A stretch of DNA of 53,553 bases from Lingula anatina. Lineage: Eukaryota > Brachiopoda > Lingulata > Lingulida > Lingulidae. This document shows positions 13,198-25,430 of the stretch, in pieces. The stretch covers positions 436,001 to 489,553 of the forward strand of contig NW_019776124.1 in assembly GCF_001039355.2 (NCBI RefSeq). The letters are read 5' to 3'. The notes beneath the pieces were generated by a model. The model saw only the letters and a list, made by a program, of their open reading frames with translations. It did no database searches and was not told the DNA's origin. The stretch's first letter is position 1. Every line of letters starts with the position of its first letter. Position numbers and translations under genes: made by a program.

Positions 13198-16100
13198 GAC
13201 ATGTATACATCAATGACAGACACTGTACATCCCAACGCAAGTTTTAGTGCATTTTTGTACTGAAGATCTTCGTTCCACTCATTTGTTTATTGAACATCAC
13301 AAGCAAGAAGTGATTGTGAAACTTGACACCTCACACTCAACAGGGAGTGGATATCAGAAAGACTTCATAGCTATATTACCAATGTTGTTATTGGTTGTCG
13401 TCGTTATTAGTTTTTCCTCTTTTTTCCTTCTCTAAATACGTATGTGATCTGTTGTAATGAATATACATGTACATGTATATGTACTCACGTAGTATGTTAA
13501 ATTTTGCGGTATTTTATTAAATCAATTTATTAATTAACGCATCCATATATTCATTGATTTATTCATTTCTTTATTTGTGTCTGAAATATGATAGTTTTGC
13601 GATTGGAGAAAAGAAAAGCTGTCCGAAATCTGTCCCAGCTAATAAGAAAAATATTGAAATAATAATCAAAAAACTAATTTCTAATTCTGACAAATAAACA
13701 TATTGGGAAGTAGAAAGGGCACTCGATAAAATCAAAATTAATTGTCATGCACTGGACTCCACGCAACCAAATAACCTCAGTCATGATATAGTGTAAGTAT
13801 GCAATGTTTTAATTAAGATAATATAAAATTGGAAAATTGTGGTCGCACCCGTCTGTTTGCATGTGAAGAGATTGTTAAGGGGTGAAGGTGTGCCACCACT
13901 GCCATGTCTTATTAACCTGTACTCGTTAAACGATACTTGAGTGTAAGTTAGAAGTGGGCGGCATTCTATTGATCCAGTACAAACCGCAAAACACAATTCT
14001 GTGAGTTAAAAACCACCGCGCTTGTTTGCAAATCATTGTTTTTCCTTTCATAACCCTACCCCCACTTTACTAAGAACCGTATCTAAAAACACAGACCTAT
14101 CTTATCACAGAAAATCGTACACTGTATCCCACGCTCCACGTATTACAGGAAAAACAAGCAGGATCTAAAAGATCGACCCATTTAAGTAACAGTTGAGTTC
14201 GCTCTCTGTTTAAACACTTTAACCACTTTCACTAGAATGTGGAAGTCCTTCAGACTTCCCCAGTAGAATACAAAACGTGTTTGATTTCGTGATAGCAACA
14301 TCCCCTACCACGCAAAAAGTTGATGGGAAGGAAGCTCGATATGCACTGTACGTTCATTTTACTTTCTGACCACATGACGTGCTACGTGTAGTAGTCTTTA
14401 ATAAAAATGTTCATTGGTAGTGTAATTTTATAGTAGTGAATTTTAGAGTCCCTAATATGAATTAATATTAGCGGGTACGTCGAGTGCAAGGCGTAAAACC
14501 ACCAGGTCAACTCAGCCAATGCATGGAAAGATTTGGGTGCGGAGCAGGTGTCAGAAGATCAAAGTTTGATCTATTTTTCCTTCTACATGTATCAGAATAT
14601 GCCTTCTTCCTAACAAATCGTTCCAGAAGCAGTTACATAGTTTGATAAATGGCATTGTCTTAATTTCTCCAACAAATGCACTCCTTGTCTTATTTTAAAT
14701 TCTCAGGAGATAATTAATCAGCAATGGGCCGCATGATCATATATCATGTTAGATAATACTTCGTGTTTCTAAATGCTTTAGGCGTGACTTTGAAGAAGAT
14801 GATATTGCATACTGCGGGTATAATCTAGTGTATAGAAATTTGCAAAAATCCATGTGTGATGACGTTGAATATCAATCTTGCAGAGGAAGTAAATGCCTCC
14901 GCCGTTAATTTGCGCTACACGTTATTGTAAGTAATACGCACAATTCTTAACTCCAAAGATACCTCACCGACGGAAAAGTCACTCTCATATGGGTCGTCTT
15001 CATATATTTGCCATTGGCAATGTCGGTGCAAAGCCATTAACGGTGAAAAAAATAAGGTCGGGGGATCCGTTAAACTGGATTTCATTTTTTGCACCAGGGA
15101 CTGGATGCAGTGGTAAATATGGTACATCGAACTCATCAGATAAGTCACAAAAGGAGCGCCTCGTGCATGGGTAGCACATCAACAATCAATATTCCGAATT
15201 AAGATCTCTATTTTAACTCTGTCTAGTGGTTTGAAATAGGGGACTTAATTCTCCAAACACGTGCGTTTGCTATAGGCCTTTCTTTCCTCTTCTGAATTGT
15301 GATACGATTCTGGCAAATGTGAGTCTCTTTAATGTGTAAACCGCAACCTGATTTCACATAAACCTACGTATAGAGCCGAACACTGATCTGAAATATAACG
15401 CAATTGACAGAGAGATACAAATGTAATCTCAATCAATGAAAACAAGGGAAATGATGGGATGTGCGTTGATTGATGTTAAAATAACCAGATAATGACTCAT
15501 ATGTCACTCACAAAATATTGCATCCGCGTATAAAGCCGGTCCACATATTAATATTTGATAACAGGGATTTTCTTTAACTAAAAATCTGCCAGTTTATTAT
15601 CAACATTGTAAGGTCATGATGTCTGATTATTTCAGCTTTCCCCTTTTTTCTTTTTTGCTAGCAAATGACTCGAAAGCGATTTTGAATAAATGCAGTAGCT
15701 CATTCTCGCAATTATAGATTTCAGCCAACGTTGCGTAGTAGAGCAATTCTAATCAGAGTGCGTAATTAACTACTGGTTTAATGAGTACGAAAATTCACAC
15801 TTCGTTCGTGCTAAGCAATGGGCAATATAAACGTCAATACGTTATTTATTCGATGGGATTAATTTACATTTATTTTTATCACCAAAATGGTAGATACATA
15901 ATTGAAGAACTAGATGCACGAAAACCCTCATTTTAGGTATGTCCATGATCATATAACCAGTCTGTCAACCTTTAGTCCACCTTAATTACCCCAACACAGC
16001 AGACACTTAAATTAAGATAAGATCACCCTAGATAGTCAATCTCACAAGTAGAGACTTATAAGTGTCTACAATGGCAGTGGGCGGGATACAAGTGGGATTA

Positions 16101-17388
16101 GTTTCGCTTCTTATGGTGAACAAATCGTAAGCCACCTACTTAGTTGGGTCGGACCAAGATGGGGCGTCCTAACCTGACTGGGAACGTGACTTACTAGTGG
16201 AAGTTGCTCTCGTTAATTCATATGCCAACTTACATGTAAACGAATAAACATGCATCTTTCATGACATTAATCATGTACGTATCATGTCTTGAATTTATTA
16301 GAATTAATCAATGATACAAATAAATTTGTATTTAGGCCTTTTCTGGAAACTTTATATTACTTATATGACATGTTCACGTCTACAGCGAGTGAGACCATAT
16401 ATAACAATTTTGGCTTTGAAAAAAAGTGACTCTGGCTTATCGCTGCCTATGCAGGATCCAAAATTGACCACAAAAACCAACAAAGTCTGTGTTTACTTTT
16501 AACGAAACTATTTAGGCACTTGACCCGTGTTAGAGGTCGTCAAATTGCTAAAATCATTCACTAACTTCCAAATGCCACCTTTCAGAAAAGTCGATATTTA
16601 AATCATCCTGATTTTTTAATTTTCCATTCCAATGACTTTCACGAGTAAATGAGCTTCTGCCATATAAGATATGCACATTTTAATAGTAAAATCAATAAAA
16701 TACAAATCTTTCCTAGAACGTCAATACATTTAAAAGCACACAAAAAAATTTCTGGCAGTGCCCAGACTATGAATAGAAATCGGCCTCTGGAGCACTGTCA
16801 CAAATGACAGGAAGATGGCGTGTTTTTAATTGTAACAGATACCCAACATTATGCAGATAAGAATGCATCACTCTCGATGATAACGGCGTCGAACTCGTGG
16901 CTGATACACTGTATGCCGGACGAACTATGGAATATTTATAACATCATTATATACATGAACCCATGTCTTCCTACCTATACCAACACATTCTTATGCAGGC
17001 CACCAACTAGTCCAATTATTCGATGTGCGGACACATTTAGAGTAAATGAATCGCTGAATAATGAGCTCCATATTGAATGTTCGATTAACAAATCTAAACA
17101 GGAAAAGTATATCGATCTAAATGATATTCTTACCACCAAATTTTTTTAGACGCTTGAATTTTCTAGACGTCCTTAGAGAGTTACGAGCTTGAATAAATAA
17201 TGTTGTTTGCACAACAGTAATTGAAGCCCTAAAAGCTGTAATTATCTGCTTGTGGAATCCGCCCAGGTGGAATATCGATAATATATTATTCGTTTGCTAG
17301 CATATGTTCACCATTCTCATAGCTCTCGCTGTCTACGAAGGCTCATCGTTTGATTGTGTGTAGATTCAAGAGCTATTTGTGGATCTTA

Positions 17389-17396
17389 TTTATAAG
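17389..17396 (+). promoter_or_regulatory. Candidate TATA box or, alternatively, upstream intron tail
   Basis: TTTATAAG lies about 30 bp before the ATG at 17424, which would leave almost no 5' UTR. A possible 3' splice site (ttttaatccag, ending 17416) sits between them. The start of this gene may therefore be an exon boundary instead of a promoter. Confidence 0.3.
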
Positions 17397-17423
17397 CATA
17401 CGGTCTTTTAATCCAGTGTAGCT

Positions 17424-18254
17424 ATGACCACCGCAATAGACAGTAGCCAGAGAAGCGTCTTAGAAGGAAGTGCTGATTGTATTAACAACAACCTCAGTAC
17501 TGTAGAAAACATGGATACAGAGGAGGCGCCTTTCAACGACAGGAGACATTGGTCTACACAAAGACAGGGACTCAGAAAACAGGCCTCGAAAAGTATAGGG
17601 GATTTACAGGAATTGTTCTGGGAGAGACAGGAATCAGGCCACGAGGTGTATCGACTAGGAACCCGACAAGGGGTGTGTAGTACCCCAAGCCTGAATATTG
17701 CGTATTCTACCGCTTCCACGAACCCAGTAAACATGGCACAAGGACATGGGAAACGAGACATGGAACTGTGTCTAAGTTTGGATTTAAGTATGCCTAGGTC
17801 GGGGTCTTATTTGGACCAGTGTAGTCCTTTTTCGTGCAGTCGTGCCTCATCCCCAGTATTAAGCAAAACTGACAGACCCTTCGCCCACCAACAGTCTAGT
17901 TCCAGTCTCTTGGCTCCATCTTGTCTCACGGATATAGACGCCGCCAGTGTAGAGTGTTTGTACAGCGGCATAGGCCGTCTTGGCGTTAGCTCCATAGACA
18001 TCCCGTGCTTAGATAATCAAGATAACGAACAACTCTCAGCATCAAATATGCAAGAAGTAGAAGCAGATAACCAGAATAGCGCCGGGGCACCAACGGCCGG
18101 AGATATTGAGGACATTCCGAGCGAAAGTGTGCCGGCGTTAGTGCGCAGGAGGCACTCTGTAATAAAATGTCGCAGTTGGCTAGCGTCTCTGCCAGCTGAG
18201 GCATCTGAGGAGGACGCTAGTTCGGAGACGGGGCAAAAATTCGAAACGAGCTAG
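17424..18254 (+). CDS. Orphan single-exon ORF, 276 aa, Ser-rich and probably disordered
   Basis: Continuous ORF of 276 codons starting MTTAIDSSQRSV; I do not recognise the family. The protein is rich in Ser, Asp, Gln and Glu, with no membrane segment or signal peptide. It carries several basic-x-x-Ser sites (RKQASKS, RRRHSV) of the kind used by basophilic kinases, and an SKSIGDLQEL segment near residue 57. An acidic C-terminus follows RRRHSVIKCRSWLASLP. Length and codon use well above the background ORFs support coding. A polyadenylation signal (AATAAA) lies 92 bp after the stop. An upstream coding exon is possible because a splice acceptor-like sequence ends at 17416. It could be a lineage-restricted regulatory protein; that is a guess. 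Confidence 0.65.
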   Translation: MTTAIDSSQRSVLEGSADCINNNLSTVENMDTEEAPFNDRRHWSTQRQGLRKQASKSIGDLQELFWERQESGHEVYRLGTRQGVCSTPSLNIAYSTASTNPVNMAQGHGKRDMELCLSLDLSMPRSGSYLDQCSPFSCSRASSPVLSKTDRPFAHQQSSSSLLAPSCLTDIDAASVECLYSGIGRLGVSSIDIPCLDNQDNEQLSASNMQEVEADNQNSAGAPTAGDIEDIPSESVPALVRRRHSVIKCRSWLASLPAEASEEDASSETGQKFETS

Positions 18255-18345
18255 TAAATTGGCTTAGTTCCCTAAATGACACTGCAGAAGATAAATACAC
18301 AATTTTATTCACTAGAAAGCTCATCCGTCTCCAGGGAAACATCGA

Positions 18346-18351
18346 AATAAA
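18346..18351 (+). terminator. Polyadenylation signal AATAAA for the 276-aa ORF
   Basis: Canonical hexamer about 92 bp downstream of the TAG at 18252-18254. Confidence 0.5.
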
Positions 18352-19229
18352 TAAGCAGTTGTTAGGTAATGGATTAAAAAATGAATGCCCCGCAGTGCTT
18401 ATTTTGTGCTGAAATGACAAAAGGATAAACGTTCTTCACCTGATATGACATTATAAATTCATTGCCTATGCTTATGAACTAGGTCATTGGACAGCTTGAA
18501 TGAGGCTTATCATTCTTATATGTAAAAAATATCACCATATATTTCATAAGGCAAACAGGCACCCGCTACCTCTTTGGTCTGCCTCTCCCTGCGTATGCTA
18601 TACACGAGAGGTCTGTTTCTGTTGTACAATTGATGTGTCAAAGTAGCAGGGTATACATGTGTATACCGCATATTAATTTGTAAATGGTTCATCAACCCAC
18701 ATTTTCTATGGTATTATCTGGCTAATTTTTTTAACATGAGGCATTGTTTCCAATTATAGAGAAACTAGTTAAAACAAAGACCACGCCAAACCGGAAATCG
18801 GACTTCTGTCAGCAGACAATCAGATTGACTATCTTGGAATTTAATGAGCGAGATACTATTATCTGAAGTCTATTCGTATTCAGTTTGCGATATGTAGGGA
18901 ACGCATTTGATTTTCGATCTATAGCCGTGTTCATCTGAGCAGACATTACGTTTAATACGATCTAATGCCGTATGGATTTCAGTTCGCCAGAGTAGGTTAT
19001 ATAATGGTTATCTTGCTGTTTCAGTGGAAGTGGCACAATCTTTCAGTGTGGATATGACTCTGTTAAACAGCATATGAATTTCACTTTATGGTAATGTCGG
19101 CTGTAATGTGGCTGCCATTTGATTCAATAGGCATTATTGCCTTGTTTGTCTGACATTTACTTGCCCCCTGAAATGTCATTTCTTTTGTGAATTCGACTTA
19201 ATGGGTTTTGGTATGCATACACACGCACG

Positions 19230-19285
<56 letters not shown>

Positions 19286-20965
19286 TGAAGCCTAGTCAGT
19301 TTCCAGTCGTCTTCAAATAGTAGCCAGAAGAGGATGATTTGAAACTGGGCTCGCTTGTAAGTCTGTTGCAGCTGCCTCTTGCAACTACAGTACCAAGCAG
19401 CTGTGATGAATCTCAGTTGAAATCTCTTTAAGAAGGAAAGTTAGACATTATTTTTCAGTAGTCTGCTGTGGCTACTTTTTATTAAGTGTTAAAGCTTTGT
19501 CATAAACTATACACCTACATTGAATCTTCTCAGATTTGGTTTAAAAGTGAAATAAAGGGGCTCGTTGCGTTCGACATGGTGACGTCAATACTCTAGAGTG
19601 GCATGGGCTACAGACACGTATGTATTGGCGTTATCTCTGTCTGTAGAGGTTTTGAACCCAGATATTGTTTCCATGATTGTGTTAAGGAACTACAAGTCCC
19701 GGCTTTTGTGAGTGCCCTTTAAAGAGAACTCGGTGATAATTAAAGTCTATTGAATGTATACAGGATTTCTCATTATTTTCGCTCCCTCCTGCCAACGCTG
19801 CTTTAAACTAACGAGCTGCATGTTAAGTTAACTCTAAACAAAAGTGTTTCAAATTTATTTCCTAATTAATATCTGGATTTACCATGATTTTGGTAGAAAT
19901 ATGCCGTGTTCCAGTCTTTAAATTGTTTTATTATTCTTTCCAAATGGTTCGTAATGAAAAAATCTCATTTGTCATTAGAATGGCCCATTTGAAAGAAAAT
20001 ATAATTTGCAGAAATTGCGTCCGGCTACATGTCAAAAATGCTTTCACTGTCAATTTACGATTCATCTGTACAAACGTAAAACATTTGACATTCAAAATAA
20101 AAGAGATTCGATGGGAATGCAAAATAATCGATTTCTCAGCTTTTTTCCTGCCCTTCTAGAGGCAACAACATGAAGAAATTTACAAAATGTAATGTAGCCA
20201 TGACAACAATTGCTAATTACGAACTGTTCTCATCTTTGGACTTTGCATTGTAAGGTACAGACTTCATGTAGTTATTCATACGTGAACCAACCTAAGATGG
20301 GGAAACCACTCAAATGCCCATTATCAGTTATAACATCGTCTGCGTTAGTGATAAAATTCAGCTGATTCCGATGATGTCGATATTAACCGTTGGATAGACG
20401 AAAATCTCTTTACTGTAATGTTGACACATATGCAGTGCAATATTAGATTTCTTAACAACATATGGTGTTTTTAATATTAACGTGGAGGCTTAAGCTTATG
20501 TGACAGTGCTCTTCATAAAAATGCATTAGTCATTCGGTTATCGCAGTGATAAGCATGGTATTCTTCGTATATTCAGTCATGTACACTATGCAAGGAGAGT
20601 GTTGGTCTTGCTAATATTTTTACACATATTTAATCACCACAAGAGTCAATATTCATATCACGTGAAATGATTCGTGCCGTAAGATGGTATTTTAAGTAAA
20701 GCAAATGCTGTTAAAAGGCTGTTTCCATTCAACCTTATTATCGCAGGCAAAATGGGAGACTTGCAAAGGGTATTGATCCAGTTTATCGATTTACCAAGCC
20801 AATAACGGAAGAGAATTTAATCCCTTGCGAAATCGGGGACTGATTTTTCCCTTCTATGCATGTTGTGATTTTTGTGACTGGAAGCTTTCGCTATTTACGC
20901 TCCTGCTCTGATGCACTGTAGAAACCCAAAAAGGATCTGATGAGCGTGTAGTAGTGCACACATAA
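18352..20965. other. Intergenic, no gene seen
   Basis: AT-rich; contains a compound (CA)n(GA)n microsatellite at 19222-19281. No domain-bearing ORF or exon chain recognised. It ends where the tandem-duplicated vWA block begins. Confidence 0.6.
19222..19281. repeat. Compound (CA)n(GA)n microsatellite
   Basis: Alternating CA then GA runs visible directly. Confidence 0.95.
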
Positions 20966-21309
20966 GTTCTCATCGTACAACTCTTCTGGTCACGTATATA
21001 TGGATTGCATCGCGTGTAGCCGAGGGAATACTTCCAATAATTGCCGAAGCACTTGCGTAAAGAGAAACAAAATTTGGCAACACTCTGTACATGCTTCCTA
21101 TGATTCGGGAACACTAAAAAACAGACCGATACTGTAGACAGATTTTTCACATCACAACATGTTACATATAGATGCGTATTGTATATGTGCGTATGTAATG
21201 CCTCGTATAATAAACAAAAAATAACAAGGACTGTCATTTAGTACTAAAATGTTTATACTTTGTATTATCCCTGCACAAGGATGATTCGGTAAGTGAAGAG
21301 AAAGTTGAT

Positions 21310-22905
21310 GAGCCAATTGAGATATTTTATTTTATTTCATATTATGGTCACTTCCACATAGGCGTACGTAAAAAAATACATCAGTAATGATAATATGGTG
21401 AAATAAACATCCGTAAACTAGGTTTAAAGGCTTCCAAACTTAAACAGATTTTCGTCACGAGCATGCACAATCGGTTTCTGGTGAGATTTGCCAAAATTGG
21501 ACCTTGCAAAATGACCTTGGCAGATAAAGCCAAAAATATACATATAATCGTGAGTTTTAAGAAAGAGCGTTGTGCTGGCTTTCACGCACATATTGGATTT
21601 GATGTAACACTTTTTGTTGAAACCAAAAGAACTGAAAGTACACCATTCATGCATGAAATATGCTCATTAGAGTTAACCGTTAAATATTTATGATAGCTAC
21701 ATGTAAAACCAGAAGAAATGATAGTACTACAAGCATGAAATATATTCATTAGAAGTTTCCCTGAGATATTTATAATAAAAACTTTGAAATGAGGTCACGA
21801 AAAGCGATCGTTATATATCTACCGAATCCCCCAACCAAATGATAAGAAATCGTCCAATACAGAAATGGAGTGGCAAGAAAGGAAATGAGAAAGATAACAT
21901 AAAACAGATAAACGCAAGTTATACAAACGAGACAGTGATTCAAATCGTATAGATTTGGCATCGGAAGCCAGTGAGAGGTACACGCTGAACGATTAGGTTG
22001 TCTTCTTAAACTTTTGCGATTTCGCTTCAAATGAACTGCAGTGATATAGAAAGAAAGTGTTACTGTGTCATAGCATAGAAATCTATAGAAATACGGAAAA
22101 CACTGTGAGCGAAAGGCGACGGTGCAGCGATAAACCAACAGATTGATAAATTTGTTTGCTAATAAAATTGCTAATTGAAAGCATCTTTTCTCGATGGAAA
22201 ATAAATTCAATCAGAAATGTTAAAAAATTGTGTAAACTGTTCTGAATAGTTAAAACTGTTTATCTTAACTCGCAAAATTAAATAAAACCCTTGTCAGAGG
22301 TGCAGTACGTTCTGCATTGACATTTTATTTTCCCTAAAGCTGTGTTTTTTTTTCAAATTTGACTACTACAAAGTCTTTGGTGGATATTGACAAAAATACA
22401 GTTTATTGACATTACATTATAACATAAAAACATCAACAAATATCAACGACAGAACGCATTTTACAAAATACAAAACAAATTCACATTCAAATTATGTGTG
22501 AAAGAAGAGCTTAATCTAGAGTCTTCGGTTTTTAAATTATGCATTCAGATTAGATATTTTTCTATAAGATTCAGACCTTAAAGTATTTAAGTAGCAGTGA
22601 TCAGTTAAGCTGTAAGGGGAATGTTTAATTCTTTTCTTAAATGCTCTAGGTGGAATTTGAAGTTACAAGCCTTCTTCAGTCTTTGGTTCAGCTGTAGGAA
22701 AATCAATGTGTGTGCCACGTCTTTATGGCTCACATTTCCAAAGCACATTAACAATATGACAATACTTAAATATATATGGAGGTGAATAAAAATTATTTCA
22801 ACAGTTCACCTTGTTGGAAGAAGATCATATATGAATATTTCGTAATTTGAAATGACTAAGTTCCGTGTTGTTAAATGCATAGTATGCACTCAAGTTCATA
22901 ACAAA
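21310..22905. other. 1.6 kb present only in unit 1 of the vWA duplication
   Basis: Flanks match unit 2 on both sides (gattcggtaagtg on the left, ccatttacgtt on the right), where only a short AT-repeat is found (30345-30380). I see no terminal repeats, target duplication or convincing ORF, so insertion in unit 1 and deletion in unit 2 are equally possible. The longest ORF (22210-21770, minus) is hydrophobic but lacks recognisable motifs. Confidence 0.6.
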
Positions 22906-22941
22906 ACCGGATTTAGACCATTTACGTTCGGACTGTTACGC

Positions 22942-25080
22942 TTATTTTCCAATTTTTCTGAGCCTGTTCCTCAATAAGTTGGCAAAGAAATTTGGTGGTA
23001 ATGTCGGTGGTGCCTGTGTAGGTGAGGGAAGCCCATGTGCGCTCCTAAAACCAGTGAAGGCCCTGTTGGCAATTCTTCTAGCAGCAGCGAAGGACTGGGC
23101 TTCGAATATGTGGTCGGGAATTGGAGGCGAAACCAAGGCCTCGATGCTCGCGAGATTTACCCTAGGGCCGATAGGACTGGCAAATATCTCTACACCTAAT
23201 ATAATAGAATAAAAGTTTATATTATTTTAGTTTTTATACATAAAGATTAAGATTTCATTAAAACACTCCATGCAAAATATGCAAAATTGTCAAAAACAGA
23301 ACGAATTAAGTTTATAAGGGAATAATGAATATTGGTAAACTCGATCACTCCCCTTTCCACGCGCCAATCTGACCTAAAAATCTTACCATTAGCCTTGAGC
23401 GCGTTTGCCACTGGGACGGGGTTTTTCCCGCTATTTTTATTGCCATCTGTCAGTATCCACAATAAACGCACGCGTCCAGCACCCGAAGCAGCATCCAAGA
23501 CCGTTTTAGCTTTTTCAAGACCCACGCCCGTTGCTGTACTTGGACCTGTTGAAACATAAGAAGAAAAAAAAAAAGATAAATAATGAGTATGCACTTTTAG
23601 ATTTGGGACAAAAGTGTTCGGAAGAGAAATGCATTTGCTGTGCTGTGCGCAGCTGTTATGATGTTCAAGTTGAGAATGTCGGTAGCATTGCTTTGCAAAA
23701 AGAACGACTTGTGCTAATACAGCGAAACAGGTGACTTTAGGCTGAGAAAAACGACTGAAATAAAACGCTCAGCGACATAGAGAAATATTCCCCCCTCCCC
23801 CCAGGGGTAAGATCCGTCTTTACTTATGTCACACATACCGTTGTCAAATTTAATGCCGTCGATTGCCGTCTTGACGGCTGCAGGATTGCTATTGGCCGTG
23901 AAGGTGAACTGGGTGCGGGTAAGGGCAGGGGAAGAAAAGCTCACACAGGCAATTCTTGATCCTGTGCTAGAGATTGGTGCCTGTTGGTCCACAAAGTCTA
24001 CGACTGCCTGGAAATGGAATAAAAAATAACAATGATGATTATAAAACAAAAAATAAAGTGTTCTTAAAAGAAATTTAAAGCTTAGAGAAGAAGAAAAGAA
24101 ACATATATAGACTATTTTTATTGTTCGTTCGTTTCTGCCTCGAGCCCTTTTTTTTTAGACAAAATTTTGTCGTTGGGGAAGTGGAATCCTGTTATATATT
24201 GCATTACACTATGAACACAAACGTCGGTATTGAAAATTAATTATTCTCAACAGCATAATTAAGGACAGCCTACGTGTATCCACACTTGCAAATCATGCAC
24301 CGTTCGTACCCGGATGCGGATGAAAGGCGCCTGTAACCACCTCCGCACGCAACAAGTCAATCCCAGTCCAATGTAAAGAATTTAATTGCACCTAATCTAA
24401 ATCAAGTGACAATTTATTTCGCAGTCACCTAACTTCCCCCGTTTTATGTTTTAATTCTAACTGCAAATTGAACTCACCTTCATCATGTCCTTGCCAACGG
24501 TGAAGTTTTGTTGTCGAACACTACCGCTGCTGTCGAGGACAAATATCAGGTCTATCTTGGGTACAGCGCCACCATTCCTGCCTACTTTACTACCGATCTT
24601 GCAGCCAAGCCCAAGACAGCCAGACCGCGATGTGCTTGTTGTTGGTAAAAACTTTGATAAAAATCCTCTTTGAAATGCATCTGCGACAGCTTGTTCACTG
24701 CGGAACCCCGTAAGACCTGAAATGATTGTTTGGAAAGTTAGGTAAATCTCTCAAATCTCAAGACTTTTTTTCGAAATTGCTCTCAAAAATCTGAAACTAA
24801 ATTTTACAATTCCCATTCATGGTATGAGAATATCATTATTATAGCATTTTAAAATAAGATTTAGATTCCTGACTTATATGTACGTGTAAGTTTCCGACCT
24901 TCAACTTGACATCAAAATTGATAACTGACTTTGATTCGGCTAAAGGGAATTTGATCCCTCTATTTTAAAGATAGTTTTCGTACAGATAAAATTGATTTTT
25001 CAAAAGAATGCATCGATTGGCAACTTACCTAATGAAGCCTCAACAAATAACAATGCTAATACAAACAGTGCCTTCCACAT
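22942..25080 (-). CDS. Secreted von Willebrand factor A-domain protein, intact copy (290 aa, 5 exons)
   Basis: Exons (minus): 25080-25029, 24716-24478, 24007-23839, 23545-23387, 23195-22942; all GT/AG with phases 1, 0, 1, 1. Residues 1-17 (MWKALFVLALLFVEASL) are a signal peptide. A basic Ser/Thr-rich segment (about 19-70) precedes a vWA fold from about residue 72. The metal-binding MIDAS set is complete: DSSGS at 79-83, Thr in PSTATG at about 157, and Asp187 in ILTDG, each on a different exon. The end is a Pro/Thr linker (PTQAPPTLPP) and a basic tail. A single vWA domain after a signal peptide fits an extracellular matrix or ligand-binding protein. Such proteins occur in invertebrate matrices, but the partner here is unknown. 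A TATA box lies 60 bp upstream. The neighbouring unit carries a frameshifted sister copy. Confidence 0.85.
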
Positions 25081-25140
25081 TTTGATGCGTTGTAAACAGT
25101 GCATGAAACTCCTATACTGGTGAAGCCGTATTGACCTTAG

Positions 25141-25150
25141 TTTTTATATA
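25141..25150 (-). promoter_or_regulatory. TATA box of vWA gene, unit 1
   Basis: TATATAAAAA on the minus strand, 61 bp upstream of the ATG. The same motif is at the matching place in unit 2 (33051-33060), so core promoter and short 5' UTR were duplicated with the gene. Confidence 0.65.
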
Positions 25151-25374
25151 CTGTTGTAACCCGGATCTATGAGTCTGAGTCATTTTCGGCTCGTCAAATC
25201 AAGTTTTAACGGAAATGTGGATTGAATTAAATTTGGAAAAACCAGGATGCAGTGCATCGTCATACTCATGTCTTTCTTGTTAAGCCTATTGTGACTGTGC
25301 TTCTCACCATGCGAGAGTCGAGGTGGGATAGAGTTGCCGATTGATATGTGGAAAAACTATTCCCACCCTCTTCT

Positions 25375-25430
25375 CACACACACACACACACACACGCACG
25401 CACGCACACACACACGCACACACACACACA
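25375..25430. repeat. (CA)n microsatellite
   Basis: Interrupted CA run upstream of the unit 1 vWA gene; the matching run in unit 2 is at 33291-33331 and is shorter. Confidence 0.9.

Larger units (their letters stand above)
11299..17423. other. Intergenic stretch without a supported gene
   Basis: AT-rich sequence with many stops in all frames. It holds one small inverted-repeat transposon (13029-13197). I see no conserved domain or splice-consistent exon chain. The untranslated first exon(s) and promoter of the minus-strand LRRC74-like gene must begin near its left edge. Confidence 0.6.

Noticed and set aside
14915-15000. Coding-like acidic peptide (EDDPYESDFSVG) followed by a GTGAGG donor on the minus strand
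   Set aside because: Resembles a small acidic exon, but no convincing acceptor or matching neighbouring exons were found upstream of the LRRC74-like gene.
20854-21237. 127-aa minus-strand ORF at the left edge of unit 1
   Set aside because: The corresponding region in unit 2 (30031-30340) does not keep the frame, so it is not under coding constraint.
21770-22210. 146-aa hydrophobic ORF on the minus strand in the unit 1-specific block
   Set aside because: No family motif, AT-rich composition gives the apparent hydrophobicity, no splice partners or promoter seen, and absent from unit 2.
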